DNA from: CAYOZL01 sp964408435
GTDB taxonomy: Bacteria > Bdellovibrionota_C > UBA2361 > SZUA-149 > CAYOZL01
Reading direction: 5' to 3'
Assembly: GCA_964408435.1 (NCBI GenBank)
Contig: CAYOZL010000080.1
Span: 1-7,693, forward strand
DNA: 7,693 nucleotides
This document shows, piece after piece, positions 1-6,423 of this stretch. The notes under the pieces were generated by a model, which was given only the letters and a program-made list of their open reading frames with translations, ran no database searches and was not told the DNA's origin. Made by a program: the position numbers and the translations under genes. Position 1 is the first letter of the stretch; each line of letters opens with the position of its first letter.

Positions 1-398
1 TCACCAGGAATAAGTGAATCAATTCCGCAATTTACTTTATAAAAATGCTTTATCGCAACAACATTACTAAATGAATAGAATTCAGGAATCTCTTTAACAC
101 TTGATGCTCTAATAAGTATTTTTCTAACTTGCTTTTCTATGCTCTCGATACTGTCGTTTTCGGTATTTAATAAATTTGTAACTAGAATTAACTCTGTTCT
201 ATTACAGGTGCATATTATAGAGCATTCAAATACACCTCTTAAATCTTTAATTTCAGATAAAATCTTTAATTGAATCTCTTTATCAAAGTAAAGTTTCTCT
301 CTTTGTTCAATATTCGAATTTCTGTGGCTAACTCCGTAAAGAGAGATGTCGAAGTTCTTTATTGATTCTATTTTACTTTCTTCTTTTCTAACTAACAT
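1..398 (-). CDS. hemA: Glutamyl-tRNA reductase, N-terminal part (gene runs off the left edge)
   Basis: HemA reduces the glutamate on glutamyl-tRNA to glutamate-1-semialdehyde with NADPH, the first step of C5-pathway tetrapyrrole (heme) synthesis in the cytoplasm. Only the first 132 codons lie in the window. Seen in the translation: GVSHRNSNIEQRE at residues 22-34, matching the family's N-terminal G-x-N/S-H...RE segment; the signature TCNRTE at 64-69, with the thioester-forming catalytic cysteine at Cys65; and HFYKVNCGIDSLIPG at 118-132, matching the family's H-L-F-x-V-x-x-G-L-D-S-M-V-x-G stretch. The NADPH-binding and dimerisation domains would lie beyond the edge. The ATG at 396-398 is the only reasonable start, because an in-frame TAG lies a short way upstream. 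It overlaps the end of the HemX-like gene by 11 bp (388-398), which suggests translational coupling. The nearest Shine-Dalgarno-like bases are a weak AGGT. Identification is firm from the motifs. Confidence 0.95.
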   Translation of the reverse strand, partial: MLVRKEESKIESIKNFDISLYGVSHRNSNIEQREKLYFDKEIQLKILSEIKDLRGVFECSIICTCNRTELILVTNLLNTENDSIESIEKQVRKILIRASSVKEIPEFYSFSNVVAIKHFYKVNCGIDSLIPG

Positions 399-1218
399 GG
401 CTACCTGAGAAACCTGATAGCACTAGACTAAGCACGGTAATTAGAAAACAAAACAATGAGAGCAAGGCAAATTTTCTACCCTTAAAATTGAAAAATTTTC
501 TAGCTGTTAAAAGAAAAAAATAAGCTCCTAATAAAATAAATGAAGACAGGAGTTTACTAGAACTTAAAGATAAAGAATTACTACTTGAATACATAATTCC
601 AGTAAGAATCCCAGTAAACATAAAAACAAAGCCTAGAACTAGCGAGTTAATACTAAGTTTATCTAGTTTTTTAACTGAAGGGAAAAAGCTAAGTAAAGAT
701 ATATTGCTCTTAGATTTAAGTATCTTTTCTTTTAAAAGTAAAAAGACACTACAGATAAAAGCAAAAACATAAGCAACGTATGAAAATACATTTAATATAA
801 TATGCACCCATAAAGAAAAATAATCTGGAAATGAGTTAGCTTCGCTACTTGGGTAGTGAAATAGAACTGAAGCGATTAATAAGAATAGAAATGTAACTGG
901 GGCAATAATTGCACCAAAGGAACTAATTAATAGTTTTTTATTTAAAAACACAAAGCTTCCAGCTAAGCTTAAAGAAATAAAGAATAAAGTCGATGAGAAA
1001 TCAGGATTAGGTAAGCTTTTATTCCCTAGAGTCCAAAACGCAAAAGAACAAAAATGAATAAGGAACGCAGCTAATAGAAAATTATACGGCAGGTCTTGTT
1101 TCTTAGTTTTTCTATCAATTAAACCTGCATTTGAGTAAATTAACTTAGAATAAAATACGCATGATAAGACGTATAATACTAGTGCAAGTAGGAAGGATAA
1201 ATGTAGCGCAACACCCAT
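388..1218 (-). CDS. HemX/CcsA-like cytochrome c assembly family inner-membrane protein
   Basis: This is a 276-residue, very hydrophobic protein with about eight predicted membrane segments (near 5-27, 46-64, 74-92, 98-120, 136-162, 190-211, 219-237 and 248-270). The segment around WVHIILNVFSYVAYVF (137-152) followed by LLLKEKILK resembles the conserved His-containing helix of CcsA/HemX proteins. Histidines at 55, 139 and 274 are candidate heme ligands. Known family roles are heme handling in cytochrome c maturation (CcsA/CcmC) and control of HemA level (HemX in Bacillus). Position directly before hemA, with an 11-bp overlap, favours the HemX-type role; this is inference. Odd feature: where relatives have a Trp-rich WWD loop or at least a D-P-K, this protein has a serine-rich run (about 211-226, SSSNSLSLSSSK). 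The ATG at 1218 lies 11 nt after the stop of the MltD-like gene, with no clear ribosome binding site. Confidence 0.8.
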   Translation of the reverse strand: MGVALHLSFLLALVLYVLSCVFYSKLIYSNAGLIDRKTKKQDLPYNFLLAAFLIHFCSFAFWTLGNKSLPNPDFSSTLFFISLSLAGSFVFLNKKLLISSFGAIIAPVTFLFLLIASVLFHYPSSEANSFPDYFSLWVHIILNVFSYVAYVFAFICSVFLLLKEKILKSKSNISLLSFFPSVKKLDKLSINSLVLGFVFMFTGILTGIMYSSSNSLSLSSSKLLSSFILLGAYFFLLTARKFFNFKGRKFALLSLFCFLITVLSLVLSGFSGSHVS

Positions 1219-1229
1219 AACCGCGCATT

Positions 1230-2789
1230 TTAGGGGATTTTAATTCTTTGTCCAACGCGTATAGGCTTTTTAGAGCTAAGCCTATTGTATTTAAGTAATT
1301 TTGATAATGAAACCTTATACTTACGTGAGATACTAGAGAGTGTCTGACCTTTTTTTACTTTGTGTATTCTAGCTCTTTTCTTTGTAGCTCTTTTATTATT
1401 ACGGCTACTGCTACTTCTACTATAGCCAGCTCCTGGTATTTTAATCTTTTGTCCAATACGAATTACAGATCGATTTTTTAAACCATTCGCTCTTCTAAGA
1501 CTATTTAAAGAGACACGATATTTACTAGCGATCCTAGATAAGGTGTCTCCTTTTCTCACCTTATAAGAACTATAATTAGGGGCAATTCTTTTTGCCTTCA
1601 CTAAACCAGAAGATAAATTATGTACTTTTGAGCCACTAATATTTGAAACTAAATTATTTGCCCTACCAGGTGGCACTTTCACTACAGTGCCTTGAGGGAT
1701 TTTAACTTTATTAGAAGTTATAGGCGATCTAAAAGCTAAATTTAACTGTTTAATTCTTTCTGTATCTCCGCCTTCAATTCTAACTAAATCATTAAAAAAG
1801 ATTGAACGACCTAATTCAACTTCATCAAAACTCCAAGCCTGCTCCCTAACTAGACCTGGAAAATACTTTTGTGCATTTTGTTCAATTTCTAAAGCAGCTA
1901 AGAATTCTGCATAAAAATTACTAGATGCAAAACCAAATGTTTTACTTTTGTATTTTTTTATTATTGTAGGTAGGTGCTTACTTCCAGATTTTTTAACTGC
2001 ATTCCTTACCCCTCCTAAACCATGATTATAAGAAGTAATGGCTAATGGCCACTGGGCTAAGTCTTGATAAGAGTTCTTAAGATATTGTGCAGCTGCACGA
2101 GTTGCAATAATAGGGTCTCTTCTTTCATCAATAGCGTAATTTACATTCATGTAAAGCTTTCCAGTAGAGCGCATAAACTGCCAAATACCTGCAGCTCCTA
2201 CTGAACTAAACGCCTCATAATCAAATGAAGACTCAACTAAGGGCAACCTACCTATTTCTGTAGGTAAATTCTCAGCGGTTAGTATTTGTTCAATAACATT
2301 TAAATACCTACCTGAGCGTATTAAGCCTTGTTCAAATTTTTCTCTAATACCTCTTTGATATCTAATTTCTTTCTTTTTTAAAGCCTTTTTATACTTAGCA
2401 GTACCTGGACCAAACTTCGCAAAAAGTTGTTGAATCCTGCTATCTAATCTTGAGCGAGGAGCTTTTCCTTTCGATAAATAAGTAAGTGAGTTTCTAATAG
2501 CACTAATTTCTGCATCAATTGAATCTCTTCTTTTCTTTAATAAGACTTTATTTTCTTTATCATTCGGATCCATGTACTCAGAAAGATCTAGAACAGAGTA
2601 AATAACTTCTGGATGAGATCTAAAATGAAAGACTCTATGAGTTTTACCGTATTGAGAAAAAATCAACTTCCAAAACTCCACCTTACCTTCTAAGCCATTT
2701 GGAACTGAAAAATCATTCGCTAATACCGGACTAACAAAAGCTGGATTAACTAAAGTGAAAAAGAAAAAAATTGAAAAAATATACTTCAT
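1230..2789 (-). CDS. mltD: MltD-like membrane-bound/periplasmic lytic transglycosylase with two C-terminal LysM domains
   Basis: This enzyme cleaves the MurNAc-GlcNAc bond of peptidoglycan, forming 1,6-anhydroMurNAc, and acts in the periplasm. The open frame extends to 2849, but the first 20 codons there overlap dacB and give no signal peptide. I start at the ATG at 2787-2789, which gives 519 residues with a clean signal peptide (MKYIFSIFFFF...PVLA, cleavage near residue 24). No lipobox is seen, unlike E. coli MltD. A basic, probably helical region (about 80-170) precedes the SLT domain (about 173-290). Key residues are the catalytic Glu186 in LPLVESSF, GAAGIWQFM at 198-206 and SYNHG at 253-257. 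A linker with an MltD-type KIPQGTVVKVPPG stretch (about 362-375) follows. LysM1 is at 409-452 (YKVRKGDTLSRIA...IKIP), then a Ser/Arg/Lys-rich linker, then LysM2 at 476-519, which ends exactly at the C-terminus. LysM binds GlcNAc chains. The gene lies 22 nt after dacB and 11 nt before the HemX-like gene, so it is probably cotranscribed. Confidence 0.93.
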   Translation of the reverse strand: MKYIFSIFFFFTLVNPAFVSPVLANDFSVPNGLEGKVEFWKLIFSQYGKTHRVFHFRSHPEVIYSVLDLSEYMDPNDKENKVLLKKRRDSIDAEISAIRNSLTYLSKGKAPRSRLDSRIQQLFAKFGPGTAKYKKALKKKEIRYQRGIREKFEQGLIRSGRYLNVIEQILTAENLPTEIGRLPLVESSFDYEAFSSVGAAGIWQFMRSTGKLYMNVNYAIDERRDPIIATRAAAQYLKNSYQDLAQWPLAITSYNHGLGGVRNAVKKSGSKHLPTIIKKYKSKTFGFASSNFYAEFLAALEIEQNAQKYFPGLVREQAWSFDEVELGRSIFFNDLVRIEGGDTERIKQLNLAFRSPITSNKVKIPQGTVVKVPPGRANNLVSNISGSKVHNLSSGLVKAKRIAPNYSSYKVRKGDTLSRIASKYRVSLNSLRRANGLKNRSVIRIGQKIKIPGAGYSRSSSSRNNKRATKKRARIHKVKKGQTLSSISRKYKVSLSKLLKYNRLSSKKPIRVGQRIKIP

Positions 2790-2811
2790 AAATATTTTGC
2801 TGCTTAAAATT

Positions 2812-4296
2812 TTACTGTGGTAGATATGCCACTTCTTTAACCAAAGCATTCTCTAATTTTTTTGCCTGGCTTTTGCTAAATTCTCCGTTAACAATTATGC
2901 AAAAAGCATAACGTTCATTATCTCTATCCTCTAAGTAACCTGCTAGAGAACTTACATTATTTAATGTTCCAGTTTTCGCCCATACTGAGTTTGCCCGCAA
3001 GGTATTTCTGTAATCCAAGCTATCGATAGTATTAGTTGTGTTAGATCTTTGCTTATACAAAACTCTTTTCTTCAAAGTTCCCGAATTACCAAAACGACTA
3101 AAAGAAGAGATAAAATCTGGATATATAGAAAAATCTCTTTGTGCCTTCAATAATAAAGACGTCATAGTCTTAGCAGAAATTCTATTTTTCCTACTTAAAC
3201 CTGAAGCATCTGCAATCTCAATATTATCAATTCCAACTCTTGCTAAACTAGACTTAAGAGTTTCTAGCCCTAGATTATGATCGAAATACCCTTTTGAGTC
3301 TTGACCTAAGGCATAAAGTATTTGTCCAGCTGTATAGTTACTACTGTAATGATTCATATCAGCTAGGATATGTTTTAATTTTTTAGATTTATGAATATGC
3401 AAAAGAGTTGAAGCAGAAGGAGTTTGACCAGTTAAAAACTCTCCTCCAATTTCAACACCAAATAAATTAAAATAATATGAGAGTAAGTCTGCATAATATT
3501 TTACAGGATTCCTAATCGCATAAAACATTTCTACTTCATCAGAACTTTTACTTATTCTTCCAGATACATTTACTTTTACTGGGTCTTTAGGAATAGAATA
3601 ATAATTACCTTTCCTAGCTCCGTAACTTTGAGGATTATAACTACTACTATTAGGGCTAAAGTTTACAGAAAGCTCCTTACCTTTATATGAAAGAGTTTTT
3701 ACTGAATTAAACAACTTATAACTAAGCCCAGAAGTTAATGACACTTGAGCCTTCTCACCAATAATTCCAGGAAAAACTGAAACCCTAAATGCATTATGAT
3801 TAACCGTTACACTAGTATGCGCAGCTTGATAAGCTTTCTTACCCGTTGCTGCCTGAGCAGTTTTAAATAAAGTATTATCTAAAATTACATTATTAACTCT
3901 TTTAATCCCTGAGTTCTTAATCGCCATAGACATCCTAATCATATCTTGACCAATAAAACTGGGATCCCCGTAAGCTCTTATAAAAATATTAGGCTGAGGA
4001 CTATCTTTAGAGCTAATAAAAACTTCTGTGGGAAACTCATAATCAGCTCCAATTTCTTTCAATGCGACGTAAGTAGTAAATAACTTAACTATTGAAGCAG
4101 GTATTAATTTTAGATCTGGATTATTAGAAAATAATTCTTTTCCAGTAGATAACTGCAAAAGAGAAATTCCTATTTTTTCATTATCAAGTTTAGAATCAGT
4201 AACTATTTTAGCTAGTCTTGTTGGAAGACTAGGATCGTAAGCAGATGCTTGAATTGGAAGCAGCAAGACTAACACTAAAAGTATGAACTTATGCAT
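2812..4296 (-). CDS. dacB: D-alanyl-D-alanine carboxypeptidase/endopeptidase, peptidase family S13 (PBP4 type)
   Basis: This is a class C low-molecular-weight penicillin-binding protein that removes the terminal D-Ala from peptidoglycan stem peptides and/or cuts D-Ala-mDAP crosslinks in the periplasm. The 494-residue length is typical of the family. A signal peptide covers residues 1-19 (MHKFILLVLVLLLPIQASA, then Y20). All three active-site motifs are present: SxxK as SIVK (nucleophile Ser68, Lys71), SxN as SSN (318-320, in HYSSNYTAGQIL), and KTG at 441-443 (VWAKTGTLNNVSSLAGY). Supporting S13 features are AYGDPSF (108-114), corresponding to the family's GDPxL, and DASGLSRKNRISAKTM (363-378). 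The large insert between the first two motifs, characteristic of S13, is retained. The ATG at 4296 has no obvious Shine-Dalgarno. The 100-bp gap before it suggests either its own weak promoter or readthrough from ispF. Since the catalytic set is intact, the enzyme should be active. Confidence 0.95.
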   Translation of the reverse strand: MHKFILLVLVLLLPIQASAYDPSLPTRLAKIVTDSKLDNEKIGISLLQLSTGKELFSNNPDLKLIPASIVKLFTTYVALKEIGADYEFPTEVFISSKDSPQPNIFIRAYGDPSFIGQDMIRMSMAIKNSGIKRVNNVILDNTLFKTAQAATGKKAYQAAHTSVTVNHNAFRVSVFPGIIGEKAQVSLTSGLSYKLFNSVKTLSYKGKELSVNFSPNSSSYNPQSYGARKGNYYSIPKDPVKVNVSGRISKSSDEVEMFYAIRNPVKYYADLLSYYFNLFGVEIGGEFLTGQTPSASTLLHIHKSKKLKHILADMNHYSSNYTAGQILYALGQDSKGYFDHNLGLETLKSSLARVGIDNIEIADASGLSRKNRISAKTMTSLLLKAQRDFSIYPDFISSFSRFGNSGTLKKRVLYKQRSNTTNTIDSLDYRNTLRANSVWAKTGTLNNVSSLAGYLEDRDNERYAFCIIVNGEFSKSQAKKLENALVKEVAYLPQ

Positions 4297-4396
4297 ACGG
4301 CATAATAGTATCTAGAAGCTAGTTTGTCATGAACAGTTTATACTTAGAAAAGATTAATTCTATTATGAATTTTCGTTCTAGTGTTTATTTTTTAAT
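4297..4396 (-). other. Intergenic gap between ispF and dacB
   Basis: This 100-bp, very AT-rich gap is the largest within the minus-strand block. I see no convincing terminator: the best stem is a 5-bp AATTC/GAATT pair. A TATAAA (minus strand, 4337-4342) and a TACTAT nearer the start codon could be -10 boxes, but neither has a good -35 at 16-18 bp. A short interrupted palindrome, CTAGAAGCTAG, lies at 4312-4322, upstream of dacB. Whether dacB has its own promoter cannot be decided from the sequence. Confidence 0.4.
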
Positions 4397-4888
4397 CTAA
4401 TTGGGACCTGGAAGCTTTTTCAATAAAATAACTGCGCTAGCAGACATCCCCTCTTCTCTACCAATGAAACCCATTTTTTCCATCGTTGTAGCCTTAATAC
4501 TAACTAAAGACTCATCGACTTTAAAAAGCTCTGCTAGAGATGCTTTCATTTTTGCAATATGCGGGAACATTCTAGGTTTCTCAACTACTAAAGAAATATC
4601 GCAATTTCCCAAACTCCAATTTGCCTCTAATGCTTTATCCCAAACCCAATCAAAAAGTTCAGTGCTTTTAGCATTTCTGTAAGCTTCTTCAGTATCTGGA
4701 AACCATGAACCAATATCACCCCAACTAAGCGCTCCTAAAATCGCATCAATTACTGCATGCAATAAAACATCTGCATCAGAATGTCCTAATAAACCTTTTT
4801 CATGAGGAATTTCTATCCCTGCTAAAATTAGTTTTCGGTCCACTGCAAATTGATGCACATCAAAGCCGTAGCCTATTCTAAAATCCAT
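4397..4888 (-). CDS. ispF: 2-C-methyl-D-erythritol 2,4-cyclodiphosphate synthase
   Basis: IspF cyclises CDP-methylerythritol 2-phosphate to methylerythritol cyclodiphosphate with release of CMP, in the MEP pathway to IPP/DMAPP (cytoplasm). At 163 residues it has the family's normal length. Zinc ligands are visible as Asp10 and His12 in RIGYGFDVHQF and His44 in DVLLHAVIDAILGAL, corresponding to E. coli D8, H10 and H42. Other signatures are LLGHSDAD (33-40), GDIGSWFPDT (57-66), and the substrate/CMP loop KATTMEKMGFIGREEG (132-147). IspF is often fused or adjacent to IspD; here it stands alone. Its ATG (4886-4888) lies inside the 3' end of the upstream transglycosylase gene (11-bp overlap) and is preceded by a strong purine-rich ribosome binding site, so translation is probably coupled. 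This is the clearest housekeeping gene in the window. Confidence 0.97.
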   Translation of the reverse strand: MDFRIGYGFDVHQFAVDRKLILAGIEIPHEKGLLGHSDADVLLHAVIDAILGALSWGDIGSWFPDTEEAYRNAKSTELFDWVWDKALEANWSLGNCDISLVVEKPRMFPHIAKMKASLAELFKVDESLVSIKATTMEKMGFIGREEGMSASAVILLKKLPGPN

Positions 4889-5651
4889 GACGCTCCTTCC
4901 TCCTAGTAATTAGCGTTATTGCTATAAATTTAGAAACAAAGTTTATAGTCTCTTCTTTTAATCCAGAGCAAGCCCTGAGCTTAAAGAAATCATTCGTATT
5001 ACACTTTTTCATAGCTCTCTTAATGCCCCACTCTCCTGCATTATACGCAGCAATAGCTAAAAGTGGATCATCAAAAGAAGAATCTAAGTCTTTTAAATAT
5101 CTTACAGCCGCTTTTGTAGACTTCACTGGGTCTTTTCTTTCATCATTAATAAAGCCAACCTTTAATCCATAAGCTTTAGCAGTGCGAGGCATAAACTGCC
5201 AGATACCCACAGCACCACGACCCGAGCGAGCATCTGTAATAAAACGACTTTCTATATGAGCAATATTAATCAATTCAGGGGAAAGTCCATGAGCAATAAA
5301 TTCTCTTTCCATCATATCTTGATACTTTGCTTTTCTAGCTAAACCATCCGATATGAATTTTTTTTGTGAGCCAGAATATAAAGCTAAATGCTTCCTAACA
5401 TTAGGATTATCTCTTAATTGAATTCTTTTTTTCCTAATTCTGGGTAAATTAGTAGATTGCTTACTAATTGAAGAGTTAATTCTAGATTTGTCTAATCCAT
5501 ACTGCCCAGTTCTTGATGGAATTACTGTATTAAGTTTTTCCTTTCTAGAGATCCTCTTAGATTTGATAGTATTTGGAACGTTTATTATCTGGCTAGTTTG
5601 CGTGCATGCAGAGCATAAAAAAAACATTAAAAAAATAGGTAATATTTTCAT
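4878..5651 (-). CDS. Lytic transglycosylase, SLT domain, probable lipoprotein
   Basis: This is a 257-residue protein with a single C-terminal SLT (goose-lysozyme-like) domain, predicted to cut peptidoglycan glycan strands non-hydrolytically at the periplasmic face. Residues 1-15 form a hydrophobic signal, with Cys16 in FLCSAC as the likely lipidation site; Cys at -3 makes this an imperfect lipobox. A low-complexity, Ser/Arg/Lys-rich linker (about 20-105) leads to the domain at about 115-250. Catalytic Glu134 lies in INIAHIESRF, followed by GAVGIWQFMPRTA (146-158), DERKDPVKST (170-179) and AAYNAGEWGI (201-210). Cys217 and Cys228 near the C-terminus could form a disulfide. There is no LysM, unlike its paralogue at 1230-2789. 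The domain is MltC/Slt/MltE-like in signature, but I cannot assign an E. coli orthologue. It is the first gene of the minus-strand block, with a candidate promoter at 5673-5701 and AGGA about 13 nt upstream of the ATG. It overlaps ispF by 11 bp. Confidence 0.92.
   Translation of the reverse strand: MKILPIFLMFFLCSACTQTSQIINVPNTIKSKRISRKEKLNTVIPSRTGQYGLDKSRINSSISKQSTNLPRIRKKRIQLRDNPNVRKHLALYSGSQKKFISDGLARKAKYQDMMEREFIAHGLSPELINIAHIESRFITDARSGRGAVGIWQFMPRTAKAYGLKVGFINDERKDPVKSTKAAVRYLKDLDSSFDDPLLAIAAYNAGEWGIKRAMKKCNTNDFFKLRACSGLKEETINFVSKFIAITLITRRKERHGF
4893..4904 (-). promoter_or_regulatory. Strong ribosome binding site of ispF, inside the upstream coding sequence
   Basis: Read on the minus strand, AGGAGG (4899-4904) and a second GGAG (4893-4896) precede the ispF ATG at spacings of 10 and 4 nt. 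Both lie within the last codons of the transglycosylase gene. This is the only full Shine-Dalgarno consensus in front of a gene in the window, and it fixes the ispF start. Confidence 0.8.
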
Positions 5652-5672
5652 AGTAAATATTTTTTCCTATTC

Positions 5673-5701
5673 TTTATATTCTTTGCTTTCAATTTAGTAA
5701 A
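5673..5701 (-). promoter_or_regulatory. Candidate sigma70-type promoter for the transglycosylase-ispF transcript
   Basis: On the minus strand, TTTACT (5696-5701, 4 of 6 matches to TTGACA) and TATAAA (5673-5678, 5 of 6 to TATAAT) are separated by exactly 17 bp. The ATG at 5651 follows after a short leader. In AT-rich DNA such matches occur by chance, but this one is in the right place in the only divergent intergenic region. Confidence 0.5.
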
Positions 5702-5715
5702 AGCCCAAGTATAAG
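5687..5715 (+). promoter_or_regulatory. Candidate promoter for the L,D-transpeptidase-like gene
   Basis: On the plus strand, TATAAG (5710-5715, 5 of 6 to consensus) has TTTCAA (5687-5692, 3 of 6) 17 bp upstream. Transcription would begin near 5722, about 25 nt before the ATG. It physically overlaps the minus-strand candidate promoter, so the two divergent units may compete or share control. The -35 is weak. Confidence 0.3.
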
Positions 5716-5746
5716 TAACATAAACTAACAATACGAGTACACCTTA

Positions 5747-6346
5747 ATGAGACACACACTAATCGCTTTACTTCTCACTTCTTTATTTTCTTCTTGCACC
5801 TATACAAGTCCTAAGAATTATTTAGAATCTGGTACGATCTTAGTTTCTAAAAGCGTTGAAAACTACTTAAATGTAGCAAGTCTAAAAGATAACACATCAA
5901 ACGAAATGAACAACTTAGTGGGTTTCTTCCCACCTAGTAAAGACTTCACCCCAGCTTTTAATGAGCTATGGTTAGAAGTAGATACTAACGCTGAAACTAT
6001 CAGCGTTAAAAATGGAAATAGAACAGTAAATAAATTTGAGACATACGGTGCAAAATTCGCAGCAAAAGGAAACTTTTTTATTACTTCTAAAAACAGTCTT
6101 TCAAACAACACTGCCCCAAAATGGCAAGCCCCTGATTCATACTTTAGCTCAAGAGGCTTAGCAGTTCCACAAGATACAAACAGAGTTGGAGCATATGGCA
6201 AAACAGCAATTTTTGGCACAGATAATTTAGTAATTCACACTTCGCCTTTTTGGACTTCTGAAGTTGGTGGAATTAAAGTTTCTGAAAGAAAACTAGATAC
6301 TGTTTTTGCAAGCTTACCTGTTGGAAGTCCGATTATTATTAAATAA
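5747..6346 (+). CDS. Lipoprotein resembling an L,D-transpeptidase (YkuD-like) domain, without the catalytic cysteine
   Basis: This is a 199-residue exported protein. The hydrophobic signal MRHTLIALLLTSLFSSC ends in an acceptable lipobox (FSSC), so lipidation at Cys17 is likely. After a 50-residue linker, the region from about 72 resembles the L,D-transpeptidase fold: FNELWLEVDTNAETISVKNG (72-90) looks like the first strands with the usual 'D...q.l.v..ng' pattern, AAKGNFFITSK (105-115) like the G-x-F/Y-x-I strand, and AIFGTDNLVIHTSP (154-167) plus EVGGIKVSERKLDTVFASL and PVGSPIII (172-198) like the IHGT...S-x-GCIR...GTPVxI end of the domain. At the GC position there is GG (174-175), and Cys17 is the protein's only cysteine, so standard transpeptidation is impossible. 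The family call rests on remembered patterns, not a search. Alternatives are a non-enzymatic peptidoglycan-binding protein or an unrelated beta-rich lipoprotein. It is transcribed divergently from the transglycosylase. The ATG at 5747 has only a weak ribosome binding site. Confidence 0.6.
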   Translation: MRHTLIALLLTSLFSSCTYTSPKNYLESGTILVSKSVENYLNVASLKDNTSNEMNNLVGFFPPSKDFTPAFNELWLEVDTNAETISVKNGNRTVNKFETYGAKFAAKGNFFITSKNSLSNNTAPKWQAPDSYFSSRGLAVPQDTNRVGAYGKTAIFGTDNLVIHTSPFWTSEVGGIKVSERKLDTVFASLPVGSPIIIK

Positions 6347-6357
6347 ATTTCCCGGAT
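6345..6357. repeat. Left copy of a 13-bp inverted repeat flanking the methyltransferase gene
   Basis: AAATTTCCCGGAT here is the exact reverse complement of ATCCGGGAAATTT at 7577-7589. The match is exactly 13 bp: the flanking base on each side does not pair. The copies lie in the intergenic regions on either side of the methyltransferase gene, about 1.2 kb apart. A chance origin is possible. Confidence 0.6.
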
Positions 6358-6385
6358 TTAAAGTCCTTTATAAAAACCAGGGAAA
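6348..6385 (-). terminator. Stem-loop between the convergent genes, possible terminator of the methyltransferase gene
   Basis: TTTCCCGG (6348-6355) pairs with CC-A-GGGAAA (6377-6385) with one bulged A, giving an 8-bp stem. An inner TTTAAA / TTTAtAAA pairing could extend the structure. On the minus strand it is followed by TTTATTTAATAAT, a moderately T-rich tract. On the plus strand there is no T-run, so it is a better terminator for the methyltransferase transcript than for the lipoprotein transcript. Confidence 0.4.
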
Positions 6386-6423
6386 AATAAGAAGCTTAAC
6401 TAACATACAAAGCAATTAGAAGA

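Noticed and set aside
2790..2849. Longer start for the MltD-like gene at 2849, adding 20 residues
   Set aside because: The extension overlaps the end of dacB by 38 bp, encodes a non-signal basic/aromatic stretch, and would bury a well-formed signal peptide that begins at the ATG at 2789.
3038..3280. 80-codon open frame on the plus strand
   Set aside because: It lies wholly inside dacB on the opposite strand, and dacB has intact motifs on both sides; it has no family features.
4291..4305. Four-codon mini-ORF (ATG CCG TAT GCA TAA, minus strand) overlapping the dacB start
   Set aside because: No ribosome binding site, and such tiny frames are common by chance; not enough to claim a leader peptide.
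4401..4682. 93-codon open frame on the plus strand
   Set aside because: Antisense shadow of ispF, whose conserved motifs cover the same bases.
5488..5697. 69-codon hydrophobic open frame on the plus strand
   Set aside because: Antisense to the signal peptide and linker of the transglycosylase; its hydrophobicity comes from the reverse complement of AT-rich codons, and it has no ribosome binding site.
5863..6219. 118-codon open frame on the minus strand
   Set aside because: Antisense shadow of the L,D-transpeptidase-like lipoprotein, which has a signal peptide and domain pattern; this frame has neither.
6391..6410. Integron attC-like core GCTTAAC (RYYYAAC) downstream of the methyltransferase gene
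   Set aside because: A single 7-mer match; no paired GTTRRRY at the expected position and no attC fold, so a cassette of integron type is not supported.
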